Shown: piece by piece, positions 33,333 through 40,644 of the stretch
Numbering within the stretch: the stretch's first letter is position 1
Layout of the letters: every line of letters begins with the position of its first letter
Assembly: GCA_021776915.1 (NCBI GenBank)
Contig: JAIQZU010000059.1
Location: 1 to 40,644 of the forward strand
Source: Candidatus Scalindua sp.
GTDB lineage: Bacteria > Planctomycetota > Brocadiia > Brocadiales > Scalinduaceae
Direction: 5' to 3'
Length of the DNA: 40,644 bases
Position numbers and translations under genes: made by a program
Notes under the pieces: model-generated
Databases searched by the model: none
Told to the model about the DNA's origin: nothing
The model's input: only the letters and a program-made list of their open reading frames with translations

Positions 33333-33731
33333 CTACCATACAGTACAAATATGCTCACCACCTATTTTGTTTTCTCTACATTCTTTATTGCTCAATATCC
33401 CCTTTGAAGTCGAGTATATTGATATACCGATACCATTAAGCACTTTCCTGATATCTTCCACTTGATTATAAATCCTTCTACCCGGCTTGCTTTCTCTTTT
33501 TATGTGATTAATTATTTTCTGATTCAAAGGCCCATATTTTAAATAAATCCTCAATACACCTTGCTTATCATCAGGGATATACTTAAAATCTTTTACAAAA
33601 CCTTCCTTTTTCAAAACTTCTGCAATGCCCACCTTAATACGAGATGAAGGCATATTTACAGCCTCTCTCTCCACCATATTAGCATTACGTATTCGCGTCA
33701 ACATATCGGCGATTGGATCTGTCATACTCAT
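33333..33731 (-). CDS. rpsH: 30S ribosomal protein S8
   Basis: The 132-residue protein has DPIADMLTRIRNAN at the N-terminus and the C-terminal STSKGILSNKECRENKIGGEHICTVW. S8 binds the 16S central domain and, in E. coli, represses the spc operon through an L5 mRNA site; no such site was evident by eye here. Confidence 0.97.
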   Translation of the reverse strand: MSMTDPIADMLTRIRNANMVEREAVNMPSSRIKVGIAEVLKKEGFVKDFKYIPDDKQGVLRIYLKYGPLNQKIINHIKRESKPGRRIYNQVEDIRKVLNGIGISIYSTSKGILSNKECRENKIGGEHICTVW

Positions 33732-33780
33732 TTTAATAAACCCCTTTTTCTCTTAAAAAAAATCTACGCTTCATAGTATT

Positions 33781-33966
33781 TTACCAACTTGCCTTTTTTA
33801 TACCAGGTATCTCCCCTTTCGACGCAAGGCTTCTAAAACATATTCTACATATTTGAAATTTTCTATAATACGCTCTGGGCCTACCACAAAGCTGGCACCT
33901 ATTATATCTCCGGGTTTTGTATTTTGGTTCCTTTTTAGATTTTACTATCAATGCTTTTCTTGCCAT
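33781..33966 (-). CDS. rpsN: 30S ribosomal protein S14, zinc-binding type Z
   Basis: The 61-residue short form has two CxxC zinc pairs (CQLC at about 24-27 and CRIC at about 39-42), unlike the roughly 100-residue zinc-free form. It begins MARKALIVK and ends KASW, the usual C-terminus. Confidence 0.97.
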   Translation of the reverse strand: MARKALIVKSKKEPKYKTRRYNRCQLCGRPRAYYRKFQICRICFRSLASKGEIPGIKKASW

Positions 33967-34023
33967 ATAAACTCCGCGGGTTAGTAATCCATTATTAATT
34001 TTATAATTCTAAAGAAAACTATT

Positions 34024-34563
34024 CTATGTTCTGAATGGCATACCAAACAACTTGAGCATCTCATACGCTTGTTCATCCGATTTCGTAGATACCACAAATG
34101 TTATATCCATCCCTTGTACAAATTCAATATCATCTATACTTATTTCAGGGAAAACAGCCATTTCACTTATACCCATTGTATAACCCCCACGGCCATCAAA
34201 TGATCCTGCAGGGAGGCCACGAAAATCTTTTATTCTCGGGAGAACTATACTTATCAGGCGATCCATAAACTCGTAAGCCATTTTGTTCCGGAGTGTTACC
34301 TTGCAACCAACAGCATCCCCTTTTCTAAGCTTGAAACCTGCTATATCTTTTCTGGCCCTGGTAATTTTAGGCTTCTGACACGCAACGGTTGCTAAATGCT
34401 TCATTGCATCTTCAAGAATTTTCTTATTTTCCTTTGCCCTTCCGACACCCATATTTATCACTATCTTAACCAGTTTCGGAACCTCTAGCTTGTTTTTAAA
34501 ATGAAACTTCTCCATTAACCTGGATACAATTTCTTCCTGATATTTATCTAATAAACGTGCCAT
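34024..34563 (-). CDS. rplE: 50S ribosomal protein L5
   Basis: The 179-residue 5S rRNA-binding protein contains PKLVKIVINMGVGRAKENKK, KDIAGFKLRKGDAVGCKVTLR and RIKDFRGL with FDGRGGYTMGI. It forms the central protuberance with L18 and 5S rRNA. Confidence 0.97.
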   Translation of the reverse strand: MARLLDKYQEEIVSRLMEKFHFKNKLEVPKLVKIVINMGVGRAKENKKILEDAMKHLATVACQKPKITRARKDIAGFKLRKGDAVGCKVTLRNKMAYEFMDRLISIVLPRIKDFRGLPAGSFDGRGGYTMGISEMAVFPEISIDDIEFVQGMDITFVVSTKSDEQAYEMLKLFGMPFRT

Positions 34564-34588
34564 ATCTTTAATATTTTAATTTTATAGA

Positions 34589-34924
34589 TTATTCAGAAGC
34601 AATTATTTCGCTTCCACATTTATAACAAACCCTGACCTTATCACCATTTTCAAGAAATTTCTGTTTGACTCTCACACCCTTACCATTTTTTTCACAACTC
34701 TTATTTTGGCATATTACCAGTACATTTGACAATGAAATAGGCGCCTCCTTTTGCATGCGTCCGCCCTGTGGATTTTTCTCACTACGTTTTACATGCTTTT
34801 GAATATAACTTATCCCTTCTACAACAACTCTCTTATTCTTAGTTATTATATTCAAGACCTTGCCCTTTTTACCGGCATCATCACCTGCTATCACTTGCAC
34901 AGTATCGTTTTTTCTTATATGCAT
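34589..34924 (-). CDS. rplX: 50S ribosomal protein L24
   Basis: An assembly-initiating protein with a KOW motif (VIAGDDAGKKGKVL) and a C-terminal part bearing four cysteines (CQNKSC and CYKC), likely a small zinc ribbon as in many bacterial L24 proteins. The frame is open from a TTG at 34936, but I chose the ATG at 34924 (111 residues) because its N-terminus fits the family and GGAAAG directly abuts the TTG. Confidence 0.95.
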   Translation of the reverse strand: MHIRKNDTVQVIAGDDAGKKGKVLNIITKNKRVVVEGISYIQKHVKRSEKNPQGGRMQKEAPISLSNVLVICQNKSCEKNGKGVRVKQKFLENGDKVRVCYKCGSEIIASE

Positions 34925-34957
34925 ATCTTTAAACAACTTTCCATTAAAACATCACAT

Positions 34958-35326
34958 TTACACCACTTCAGGTGCTAAAGAAATTATTCTCATAAAATTC
35001 TTTTGTCGCAACTCTCTCGCAACTGCACCAAAAATACGAGTACCTTTAGGGCTTCCGTCATCTTCAACCATTACAATTGCATTTCTATCAAACTTCAGAT
35101 AAGAACCGTCTTCACGTCTTATATTTTTCTTTGTTCTTACAACTACGCCTTTAGCCACGTCCCCCTTTTTCACAACGCCACTAGGAATTGCCTTCTTTAC
35201 TGCAACGACTATAACGTCCCCAACCGACGCATAAACACGCTTTGAGCCTCCAAGAACTTTAATACACTTAGCCATTTTAGCACCGGAGTTATCAGCAACA
35301 TCCAGCATAGTTTGTTCCATTATCAT
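34958..35326 (-). CDS. rplN: 50S ribosomal protein L14
   Basis: The 122-residue protein contains [21 protein letters not shown] and ends [12 protein letters not shown]. It lies at the subunit interface and forms bridges to 16S; RsfS binds it to block joining. The length is typical. Confidence 0.97.
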   Translation of the reverse strand: MIMEQTMLDVADNSGAKMAKCIKVLGGSKRVYASVGDVIVVAVKKAIPSGVVKKGDVAKGVVVRTKKNIRREDGSYLKFDRNAIVMVEDDGSPKGTRIFGAVARELRQKNFMRIISLAPEVV

Positions 35327-35344
35327 TTTATCAGCTTCCTTATA

Positions 35345-35602
35345 TTATTTTATAATACGAACCAATCTCCAACGTTTACTCTTGCTTAGTGGCCGGGATT
35401 CTACAATCTCCACCTTGTCCCCGTTGCCAGCCTTGTTTTCTTCGTCATGAGCTTTATAAATTGTCATCCTTTTAACAAATTTTCCATATCTGGGATGCTT
35501 TACACGCCTTTCTGATCTCACAGTAATTGTCTTGGACATTTTACTGCTTGACACTACACCGATAACAGTCTTTCGCCGTTTAACATTTTTCTCAGTTTCC
35601 AT
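35345..35602 (-). CDS. rpsQ: 30S ribosomal protein S17
   Basis: The OB-fold primary 16S-binding protein of 85 residues shows [28 protein letters not shown] and [18 protein letters not shown]. Its ATG overlaps the rpmC stop codon by one base (TAATG). Confidence 0.97.
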   Translation of the reverse strand: METEKNVKRRKTVIGVVSSSKMSKTITVRSERRVKHPRYGKFVKRMTIYKAHDEENKAGNGDKVEIVESRPLSKSKRWRLVRIIK

Positions 35603-35838
35603 TATGCACTTTCTTTTTCATTCCTTTTTCCAGGGAGGCTCTCGTTAATTCCTAACTCGGCTTCTCTTAAAACAGTCTTTAATCTCGCAATATCTTTTCT
35701 GATTTGTCTATATTGTGCTGAGTTACGCAATTCACCTGCCTGCCATTGAAACCCGAGGTTTAACAACTCTCTCTTGCAGGCCTCTAACTCTTCAAGTATT
35801 TCCTGATGCGATTTTTCCCTAATCTCACTTGCCTTCAA
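35602..35838 (-). CDS. rpmC: 50S ribosomal protein L29
   Basis: The 78-residue two-helix protein begins [18 protein letters not shown] and carries the [16 protein letters not shown] segment. It sits at the exit tunnel near SRP and trigger factor docking. The gene overlaps rplP by 4 bases and rpsQ by 1. Confidence 0.96.
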   Translation of the reverse strand: MKASEIREKSHQEILEELEACKRELLNLGFQWQAGELRNSAQYRQIRKDIARLKTVLREAELGINESLPGKRNEKESA

Positions 35839-36254
35839 ATCGCCATTCTCCTTTTAACAAATCTTACCCTGACAGGCATCTTGTATGCGATTCTACCAAA
35901 GGCCTGTTTTGCCATATCCTCAGGAACTCCTCCTATCTCATATAAAATAGTACCTGGCTTTACAACAGCAACCCATTTTTCAGGTTCGCCCTTACCCTTA
36001 CCCATTCTCGTTTCTATAGGTTTTGATGTAACCGGTTTGTGTGGAAATATCCTTATAACTAATTTACCTTCTCGCGAAACGTATTGTGTCGCCGCCACCC
36101 TGCCAGCTTCAATATGTTGTGCCGTTATCCAACCCGGCTCAGTAGACTGTAAACCATACTCACCAAAACATACGGTATTTCCCCTCGTGGCATTACCTTT
36201 AATCGTTCCTCTTTGAGTCTTTCTAAATTTTACCCTTTTTGGCATCAACCGCAT
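35835..36254 (-). CDS. rplP: 50S ribosomal protein L16
   Basis: L16 organises the A-site tRNA region of 23S. Motifs are [42 protein letters not shown] and the [22 protein letters not shown] segment. I chose ATG 36254 (139 residues): GGGG lies 6 bases upstream. ATG 36245 is an alternative, and an in-frame TTG at 36260 is unlikely. It overlaps the rpsC end by 32 bases. Confidence 0.95.
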   Translation of the reverse strand: MRLMPKRVKFRKTQRGTIKGNATRGNTVCFGEYGLQSTEPGWITAQHIEAGRVAATQYVSREGKLVIRIFPHKPVTSKPIETRMGKGKGEPEKWVAVVKPGTILYEIGGVPEDMAKQAFGRIAYKMPVRVRFVKRRMAI

Positions 36255-36900
36255 AATCAACCCCTTTTTTCAAATCAACTAATCCCTTATAAATCCACAC
36301 CTTAACACCAATCGTACCGTAGCTGGTTAAAGACTCTGCAAATCCGTAATCGATGTTTGCCCTTAATGTATGCAGAGGAATACTTCCCTGAGTAGATCCT
36401 TCCGTCCTTGCTATCTCTGCCCCAGCCAGGCGTCCGGAGATCTGAATCTTTACTCCTTTTGCACCCATACTCATAGTGCTATCAACAGCTTTTTTGATAG
36501 TCCTCCTGAACGCTGCTCTTTTTTGTAATTGTTCAGCAATGCTCTCAGCCACTAATTGTGCTTCCAGATCCGGCTTTTCAGTTTCCTGAATCCTTATATC
36601 TACGTCTTTCTCTACTAACTTTCCGAGACCTTCTTTTAATTTTTCTATTTCAGCCCCTTTACGGCCTATTATTAAACCTGGCCTTGCTGAATAGATAATG
36701 ACTCTTGCACCTTCATCACGCGTTCTTTCAATTTCTACCTTCGGTATTCCTGTGAAGCGATAGTTCTTTTTGATATATTTTCGTATTTTTTGATCTTCGA
36801 CCAGTAATTTGCCAAATTTCTTCTTATCTGCATACCATCGCGATCTCCAATTCTCGGTTATCCCCAGCCTAAAACCTATTGGACAAACTTTTTGACCCAT
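36223..36900 (-). CDS. rpsC: 30S ribosomal protein S3
   Basis: A 225-residue protein at the mRNA entry channel. It begins [14 protein letters not shown], contains the KH domain ([16 protein letters not shown], about 72-87) and the C-terminal [19 protein letters not shown] with RANIDYG. Its last codons overlap rplP. Confidence 0.97.
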   Translation of the reverse strand: MGQKVCPIGFRLGITENWRSRWYADKKKFGKLLVEDQKIRKYIKKNYRFTGIPKVEIERTRDEGARVIIYSARPGLIIGRKGAEIEKLKEGLGKLVEKDVDIRIQETEKPDLEAQLVAESIAEQLQKRAAFRRTIKKAVDSTMSMGAKGVKIQISGRLAGAEIARTEGSTQGSIPLHTLRANIDYGFAESLTSYGTIGVKVWIYKGLVDLKKGVDYAVDAKKGKI

Positions 36901-36974
36901 CTTTTCCTTCCTAATTAAGATTCGGAAATAAATACCACTTTAATTTATTAACCTTTCTTCACTACCTGAAAGAT

Positions 36975-37319
36975 TTATACTAATCCCTTCCCATCTGACA
37001 GCACTAAAGATATATGACTTGTACGTTTCTTAATCGTTGCAGAAACGCCCCTTGCCCTGGGCCTAAACCATTTACGTGCCGGACCCCCATCAACATATAT
37101 TTCTTTTATATATAAAGAATCTATATCCACATCTTGTCTTTCGTTAGCACCTGCAATTGCAGCCCTTAAAGTTTTATCTATAAAGTATGAAGCCCTTCTA
37201 TGTGTCAGCCTTAATGCTTCCAGCGCATGATTTACAGACTTCCCCCTTACCAGATCAACGACATATCTGGCTTTCCTGGGAGATATCCTGACATATTTAC
37301 TGCTTGCTTTGATATTCAT
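36975..37319 (-). CDS. rplV: 50S ribosomal protein L22
   Basis: The 114-residue protein lines the exit tunnel with its beta-hairpin loop. Segments ASSKYVRISPRKARYVVDLVRG and RKWFRPRARGVSATIKKRTSHI are typical; the latter is the tunnel loop region associated with macrolide resistance in other bacteria. Confidence 0.97.
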   Translation of the reverse strand: MNIKASSKYVRISPRKARYVVDLVRGKSVNHALEALRLTHRRASYFIDKTLRAAIAGANERQDVDIDSLYIKEIYVDGGPARKWFRPRARGVSATIKKRTSHISLVLSDGKGLV

Positions 37320-37360
37320 TCTGAAATAACAAATTTTATGAAATTTAGTTACCGCTTATC

Positions 37361-37630
37361 CTACTTCTTCTTTGTCCCGCCATGGCCCCTATACGTTCTC
37401 GTAGGAGCAAATTCTCCAAGTTTGTGTCCGACCATATCTTCCATAATAAAAAGCTTATGGAAAATTTTCCCATTATGCACCATAAATGTATGTGACACAA
37501 ATTCCGGGATAATTATACAACTGCGCGCCCAAGTACGAATCGGTTGCTTATCACCCGATTCCCTTTGTCTTGATACCTTCTTAAGCAGCTTACTATCAAC
37601 AAAAGGGCCTTTTTTTACAGAACGTCCCAT
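37361..37630 (-). CDS. rpsS: 30S ribosomal protein S19
   Basis: The 89-residue protein forms the 30S head interface with S13. It begins [12 protein letters not shown] and carries [15 protein letters not shown] and [14 protein letters not shown]. Standard length and position between rplB and rplV. Confidence 0.97.
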   Translation of the reverse strand: MGRSVKKGPFVDSKLLKKVSRQRESGDKQPIRTWARSCIIIPEFVSHTFMVHNGKIFHKLFIMEDMVGHKLGEFAPTRTYRGHGGTKKK

Positions 37631-37665
37631 AGTTACACCTTCTTAATTTTTATATTTTTAAATAA

Positions 37666-38508
37666 CTAACCTTTATTACGCCTGGACTTTCTTCTTCTTA
37701 TTATAAACTTATTACTTGTAGCCTTCCTCTTTCTTGTTTTTCCACCTTTCGACAATTTACCTGTCGGAGAACAAGGATGTCTTCCACCATGACTTCGGCC
37801 TTCTCCCCCACCCATTGGATGAGCTACTGGATTCATTGCAGTACCTCTTACATGCGGCCTACGTCCCATCCATCTCTTCCTGCCAGCCTTACCGATTTTC
37901 GTGCCCATATTGTCCGTATTGCCAACCTGGCCTATGGTAGCCCTGCATTCATGAAATATCTTACGTACTTCACCAGAAGGCAAGACTACCTGCACATATT
38001 TATCTTCTTTAGCTAAAACCCGTGCAACACTACCTGCTGACTTAACAATCTTACCGCCTTCTCCAGGCCTCATTTCAATATTATGCACCTCAATCCCCAA
38101 ATGTATATTTTTAAGTGGCATACAATTACCGATCTGCGGATCAATTTTCTCGCCAGAAACAACATGTTGCCCTACAGCCAAACCAGCAGGCGCCAGGATA
38201 TATCGTTTTTCTCCATCCACATAATGCAACAATGCAATATTAGCTGAACGATTGGGATCATACTCAACACTTGCCACCTTTGCAGGAATATCACATTTAT
38301 TTCTTTTAAAGTCTATTATTCTATATTTTCTTTTACTTCCACCACCTCTATGCCTGACAGTAATCTTGCCTTCGTTGTTTCTTCCACCTGTTTTGCTTAG
38401 AGGCATCAACAAACTTTTTTCTGGAGTTACTTTTGTTATTTCTGAAAAATCAGAAACACTCCCTTGTCGTCTTCCATTAGTTGTAGGTTTATAACGTTTA
38501 ATTCCCAT
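37666..38508 (-). CDS. rplB: 50S ribosomal protein L2
   Basis: A 280-residue protein essential for subunit association and peptidyl transfer. Features are [20 protein letters not shown] in the N-terminal part and, at the C-terminus, the conserved [19 protein letters not shown] containing the histidine near the peptidyl transferase centre. Confidence 0.98.
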   Translation of the reverse strand: MGIKRYKPTTNGRRQGSVSDFSEITKVTPEKSLLMPLSKTGGRNNEGKITVRHRGGGSKRKYRIIDFKRNKCDIPAKVASVEYDPNRSANIALLHYVDGEKRYILAPAGLAVGQHVVSGEKIDPQIGNCMPLKNIHLGIEVHNIEMRPGEGGKIVKSAGSVARVLAKEDKYVQVVLPSGEVRKIFHECRATIGQVGNTDNMGTKIGKAGRKRWMGRRPHVRGTAMNPVAHPMGGGEGRSHGGRHPCSPTGKLSKGGKTRKRKATSNKFIIRRRKSRRNKG

Positions 38509-38536
38509 TCAGATCACACTTTCAATTAGCATAAAT

Positions 38537-38818
38537 TTAATAACCAAGGTCTATCGTATCGCCCTCTTGCAAGGTTACTATTGCTTTTTTCCATCCACTT
38601 GTTTTATACACCTTGTTCCTATGCTTTCTCTTCTTTCCAACTCTATTTAAAGTTCTAACACATAACACTTTTACATCAAACAGCTTCTCTACTGTTTCTT
38701 TTATTTGAATTTTGTTCACTTTCTTATTTACTTCAAAGTGGAACGAATTTGCCGACTCTCTATCGCCAACACTTTTTTCAGAAGATAAAGGTCTTTTTAT
38801 AATATGATAATAGTCCAT
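38537..38818 (-). CDS. rplW: 50S ribosomal protein L23
   Basis: The 93-residue protein at the tunnel exit is the main docking site of trigger factor and SRP. It has IIKRPLSSEKS at the N-terminus, FHFEVNKKVNKIQIKETVEKLF, and a basic loop GKKRKHRNKVY. Normal length. Confidence 0.97.
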   Translation of the reverse strand: MDYYHIIKRPLSSEKSVGDRESANSFHFEVNKKVNKIQIKETVEKLFDVKVLCVRTLNRVGKKRKHRNKVYKTSGWKKAIVTLQEGDTIDLGY

Positions 38819-38856
38819 AATGGATTTTGAATTTAGTTAGTTTTTATTTAGTAAAT

Positions 38857-39474
38857 TTATTTAAATTTAATGTTATCTAACACATCTTTAACTATTAATA
38901 ACCTTTTGTACTTAATCACATCGTAAGCATTCAAGTCCGAAGCAACACGAACCTTCAGGCTATAAATATTTCTTGAGGATTTCCATATTGTCTCATTTAG
39001 CTCTGGTATTACTATAAGGCAGCTTTCTCTGATCCCTAAAGACTTCAACAGGCTAGCCATTTTCTTTGTACTTGGAGAATCAAAGTCCAGCTTATCAATT
39101 AGAACTACCTCATTATCCTGTAATTTAGACAAAATCGCAGATTGTAAGGCAACTTTCCTTGCCTTACGATTTACTGAATAAGAATAATCCCTTGGCTGTG
39201 GCCCAAAAACTACTCCACCTCCTTTCCATAACGGAGACCGTATGCTCCCTGCCCTCGCCCTTCCAGTATGTTTCTGCATCCATGGTTTTTTGCCACCGCC
39301 CTTAACTTTTCCCCTGGTTTTAGTAGACGCTGTACCCCGCCTGTGATTTGCCTCGTGCATAATTACCACATCTCTTAAAAGCTCCCTGTGTACCTTACCC
39401 CCAAATCTCTCTTCAGGCAAAGATGTATTCTCTAAAGGATTACCGCTACTATCATATACTGGTACGTTTATCAT
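38857..39474 (-). CDS. rplD: 50S ribosomal protein L4
   Basis: The 205-residue protein contributes its extended loop (TKTRGKVKGGGKKPWMQKH followed by TGRARAGSIRSPLWKGGG) to the exit tunnel. In E. coli L4 also represses the S10 operon; no leader is within the window to assess that. It starts 2 bases after the rplC stop. Confidence 0.97.
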   Translation of the reverse strand: MINVPVYDSSGNPLENTSLPEERFGGKVHRELLRDVVIMHEANHRRGTASTKTRGKVKGGGKKPWMQKHTGRARAGSIRSPLWKGGGVVFGPQPRDYSYSVNRKARKVALQSAILSKLQDNEVVLIDKLDFDSPSTKKMASLLKSLGIRESCLIVIPELNETIWKSSRNIYSLKVRVASDLNAYDVIKYKRLLIVKDVLDNIKFK

Positions 39475-39476
39475 GA

Positions 39477-40109
39477 TTAACTATATCTACTCTTTCTTAT
39501 AATGACATATCCGCCATTTGGGCCTGGAACAGCACCTTTGACAAACATTAAATTCTTGTCTTTATCTATTTTAATAACATCCAGGTTTCTTACAGTACAT
39601 TTTTTACCACCCATTCTACCTGGCATCTTTTTGCCCCTCCACACACGCCCCGGATTAGTACCTGCACCAACTGAACCAGCACTTCTAGGCGTAGTACAAC
39701 CGTGCGTAGCAGGCCCGCCGTGAAACCCCCATCTTTTCATGACACCGGCAAAACCTTTACCCTTGCTGGCACCTGTTACATCAATCACCTCCACGCCGTC
39801 AAAGACATCAACTGTCAATACCTGCCCAAGCTCATATTCCGTATCTAAAGTATCATCACGAAATTCCCGCACTAATTTTTTTACACCTGTTTTTGCCTTT
39901 GCACAATGTCCTATTTCGGCCTTAGTCGCCCTCTTCTTTTTTCGTTCTTCAAAACCAACCTGTATAGCCGAATACCCATCGTTTTCCTTGTTTTTTATCT
40001 GCAGGATATTACATGGGCCTGCCTGTATCAGTGTAACAGGAATTAAATTACCCTCTGTATTAAACACCTGGGTCATTCCCAATTTTTTACCTAATAAACT
40101 TACTACCAT
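39477..40109 (-). CDS. rplC: 50S ribosomal protein L3
   Basis: The 210-residue protein starts early 50S assembly. It begins LLGKKLGMTQVFNTEGNLIPVT and contains VTGASKGKGFAGVMKRWGF and GRVWRGKKMPGRMGGKK. In this last region a glutamine is methylated by PrmB in E. coli; here the local form is FHGGPATHG. Confidence 0.97.
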   Translation of the reverse strand: MVVSLLGKKLGMTQVFNTEGNLIPVTLIQAGPCNILQIKNKENDGYSAIQVGFEERKKKRATKAEIGHCAKAKTGVKKLVREFRDDTLDTEYELGQVLTVDVFDGVEVIDVTGASKGKGFAGVMKRWGFHGGPATHGCTTPRSAGSVGAGTNPGRVWRGKKMPGRMGGKKCTVRNLDVIKIDKDKNLMFVKGAVPGPNGGYVIIRKSRYS

Positions 40110-40171
40110 TATAATTTACCTTAAAAATCTTATCAGAAAAGTTTTTAGCATTTAAGACGCCTGATACCTTC

Positions 40172-40489
40172 CTACGCTTTTATTTTTATTTCTATTCCAG
40201 CAGGCATATTAAGCTTGTTCAAAGCATCAACAGTTTTCGGTGTTGGCTCAATAATATCTATCAACCGCTTGTGTGTCCTCATTTCAAACTGCTCTCTGGA
40301 CTTTTTATCAACGTGCGGAGAACGAAGAACTGTATACCTCTCCATACGTGTTGGTAGAGGTATCGGCCCGGACACCTTTGCTCCCGTACGCTTGGCAGTT
40401 TCTATTATATCTGCAGCCGACTGATCAAGTATCCTGTGATCATAAGCTTCCATACGAATCCTGATTTTAAAATCTATTTCGTTTCCCAT
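40172..40489 (-). CDS. rpsJ: 30S ribosomal protein S10 (NusE)
   Basis: The 105-residue protein contains [51 protein letters not shown]-type sequence and the end [10 protein letters not shown]. As NusE it pairs with NusB on boxA RNA, so it is the direct partner of the NusB-PHP fusion encoded at 18297-19598. It starts 13 bases after the tuf stop. Confidence 0.97.
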   Translation of the reverse strand: MGNEIDFKIRIRMEAYDHRILDQSAADIIETAKRTGAKVSGPIPLPTRMERYTVLRSPHVDKKSREQFEMRTHKRLIDIIEPTPKTVDALNKLNMPAGIEIKIKA

Positions 40490-40502
40490 AGCTCAAATAG
40501 TA

Positions 40503-40644
40503 TTATTCAATAATTTTAGTAACAACACCCGCCCCTACCGTCTTTCCACCTTCTCTTATCGCAAACCTCAACTCCTTGTCCATCGCTATCGGCGTTATCA
40601 ACTCTATCTGCAAATTAGCATTGTCCCCCGGCATCACCATCTCG
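40503..40644 (-). CDS. tuf: Elongation factor Tu, C-terminal end (partial at window edge)
   Basis: The last 46 residues of EF-Tu domain 3 are present, from [12 protein letters not shown] to [15 protein letters not shown] and the end VVTKIIE. The rest lies beyond the right edge. EF-Tu carries aminoacyl-tRNA to the ribosome. The tuf-rpsJ junction shows that the str and S10 gene groups are joined here, as in many bacteria. Confidence 0.97.
   Translation of the reverse strand, partial: EMVMPGDNANLQIELITPIAMDKELRFAIREGGKTVGAGVVTKIIE

Noticed and set aside
33260-33361. N-terminal extension of L6
   Set aside because: The extra 34 codons do not resemble L6, overlap the rpsH end and lie upstream of a perfect L6 start MSRIGKKP.

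Overview
This 40.6 kb window is AT-rich bacterial chromosome. Its right half is one long minus-strand block of translation genes: tuf (partial), rpsJ to rpsE, rplO-secY-adk-map-infA-rpmJ-rpsM, a methyltransferase, then rpsK-rpsD-rpoA-rplQ. The host looks like a planctomycete, most likely an anammox bacterium of the Brocadiales (Scalindua-like). This is inference from low GC, a NapH/NapG-type polyferredoxin, Tat-associated genes, NusB and TatC fusions, and a ribosomal block without rpmD. No 16S rRNA or anammox hallmark gene is present to prove it.

Layout from left to right. 1-396: no gene, small palindromic repeats. 397-2862 (minus): a membrane zinc-ribbon protein, an NtrC-type sigma-54 activator and a soluble histidine kinase. 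2957-5727 (minus): a cold-shock gene with its own promoter and terminator, pnp and rpsO. 5793-8401 (minus): an 824-residue fused iron-sulfur membrane protein, preceded by a tightly spaced small ORF. 8546-15631: an accessory island. It holds a DUF4143-type AAA ATPase between 62-bp direct repeats, a UvrD-type helicase, a DinB-like protein, an attC-like integron recombination site and an OLD-family nuclease directly before that site. 15632-20239 (minus): a Tat-exported DUF362 protein, a GxxExxY protein, ftsY, a NusB-PHP fusion and ribH. 20677-23031 (plus): a TatC with an extra helix and a FecR-like domain, then an unknown two-helix membrane protein. 23453-40644 (minus): a DUSP23-like phosphatase and the ribosomal block.

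How the genes work together. The right half supplies ribosome assembly, protein export (SecY), nucleotide balance (Adk), N-terminal processing (Map), initiation (IF-1) and transcription (RpoA). FtsY, NusB and TatC extend the theme to co-translational targeting, rRNA antitermination and folded-protein export. pnp-rpsO is the classical pair joining RNA decay to S15.

The most unusual content is a set of domain fusions (NusB with an RNase AM/TrpH-like PHP domain; TatC with a periplasmic FecR-like domain; NapH with NapG and DUF6599), a 10-G run inside tatC, and the accessory island with a gene-cassette arrangement around the OLD nuclease.
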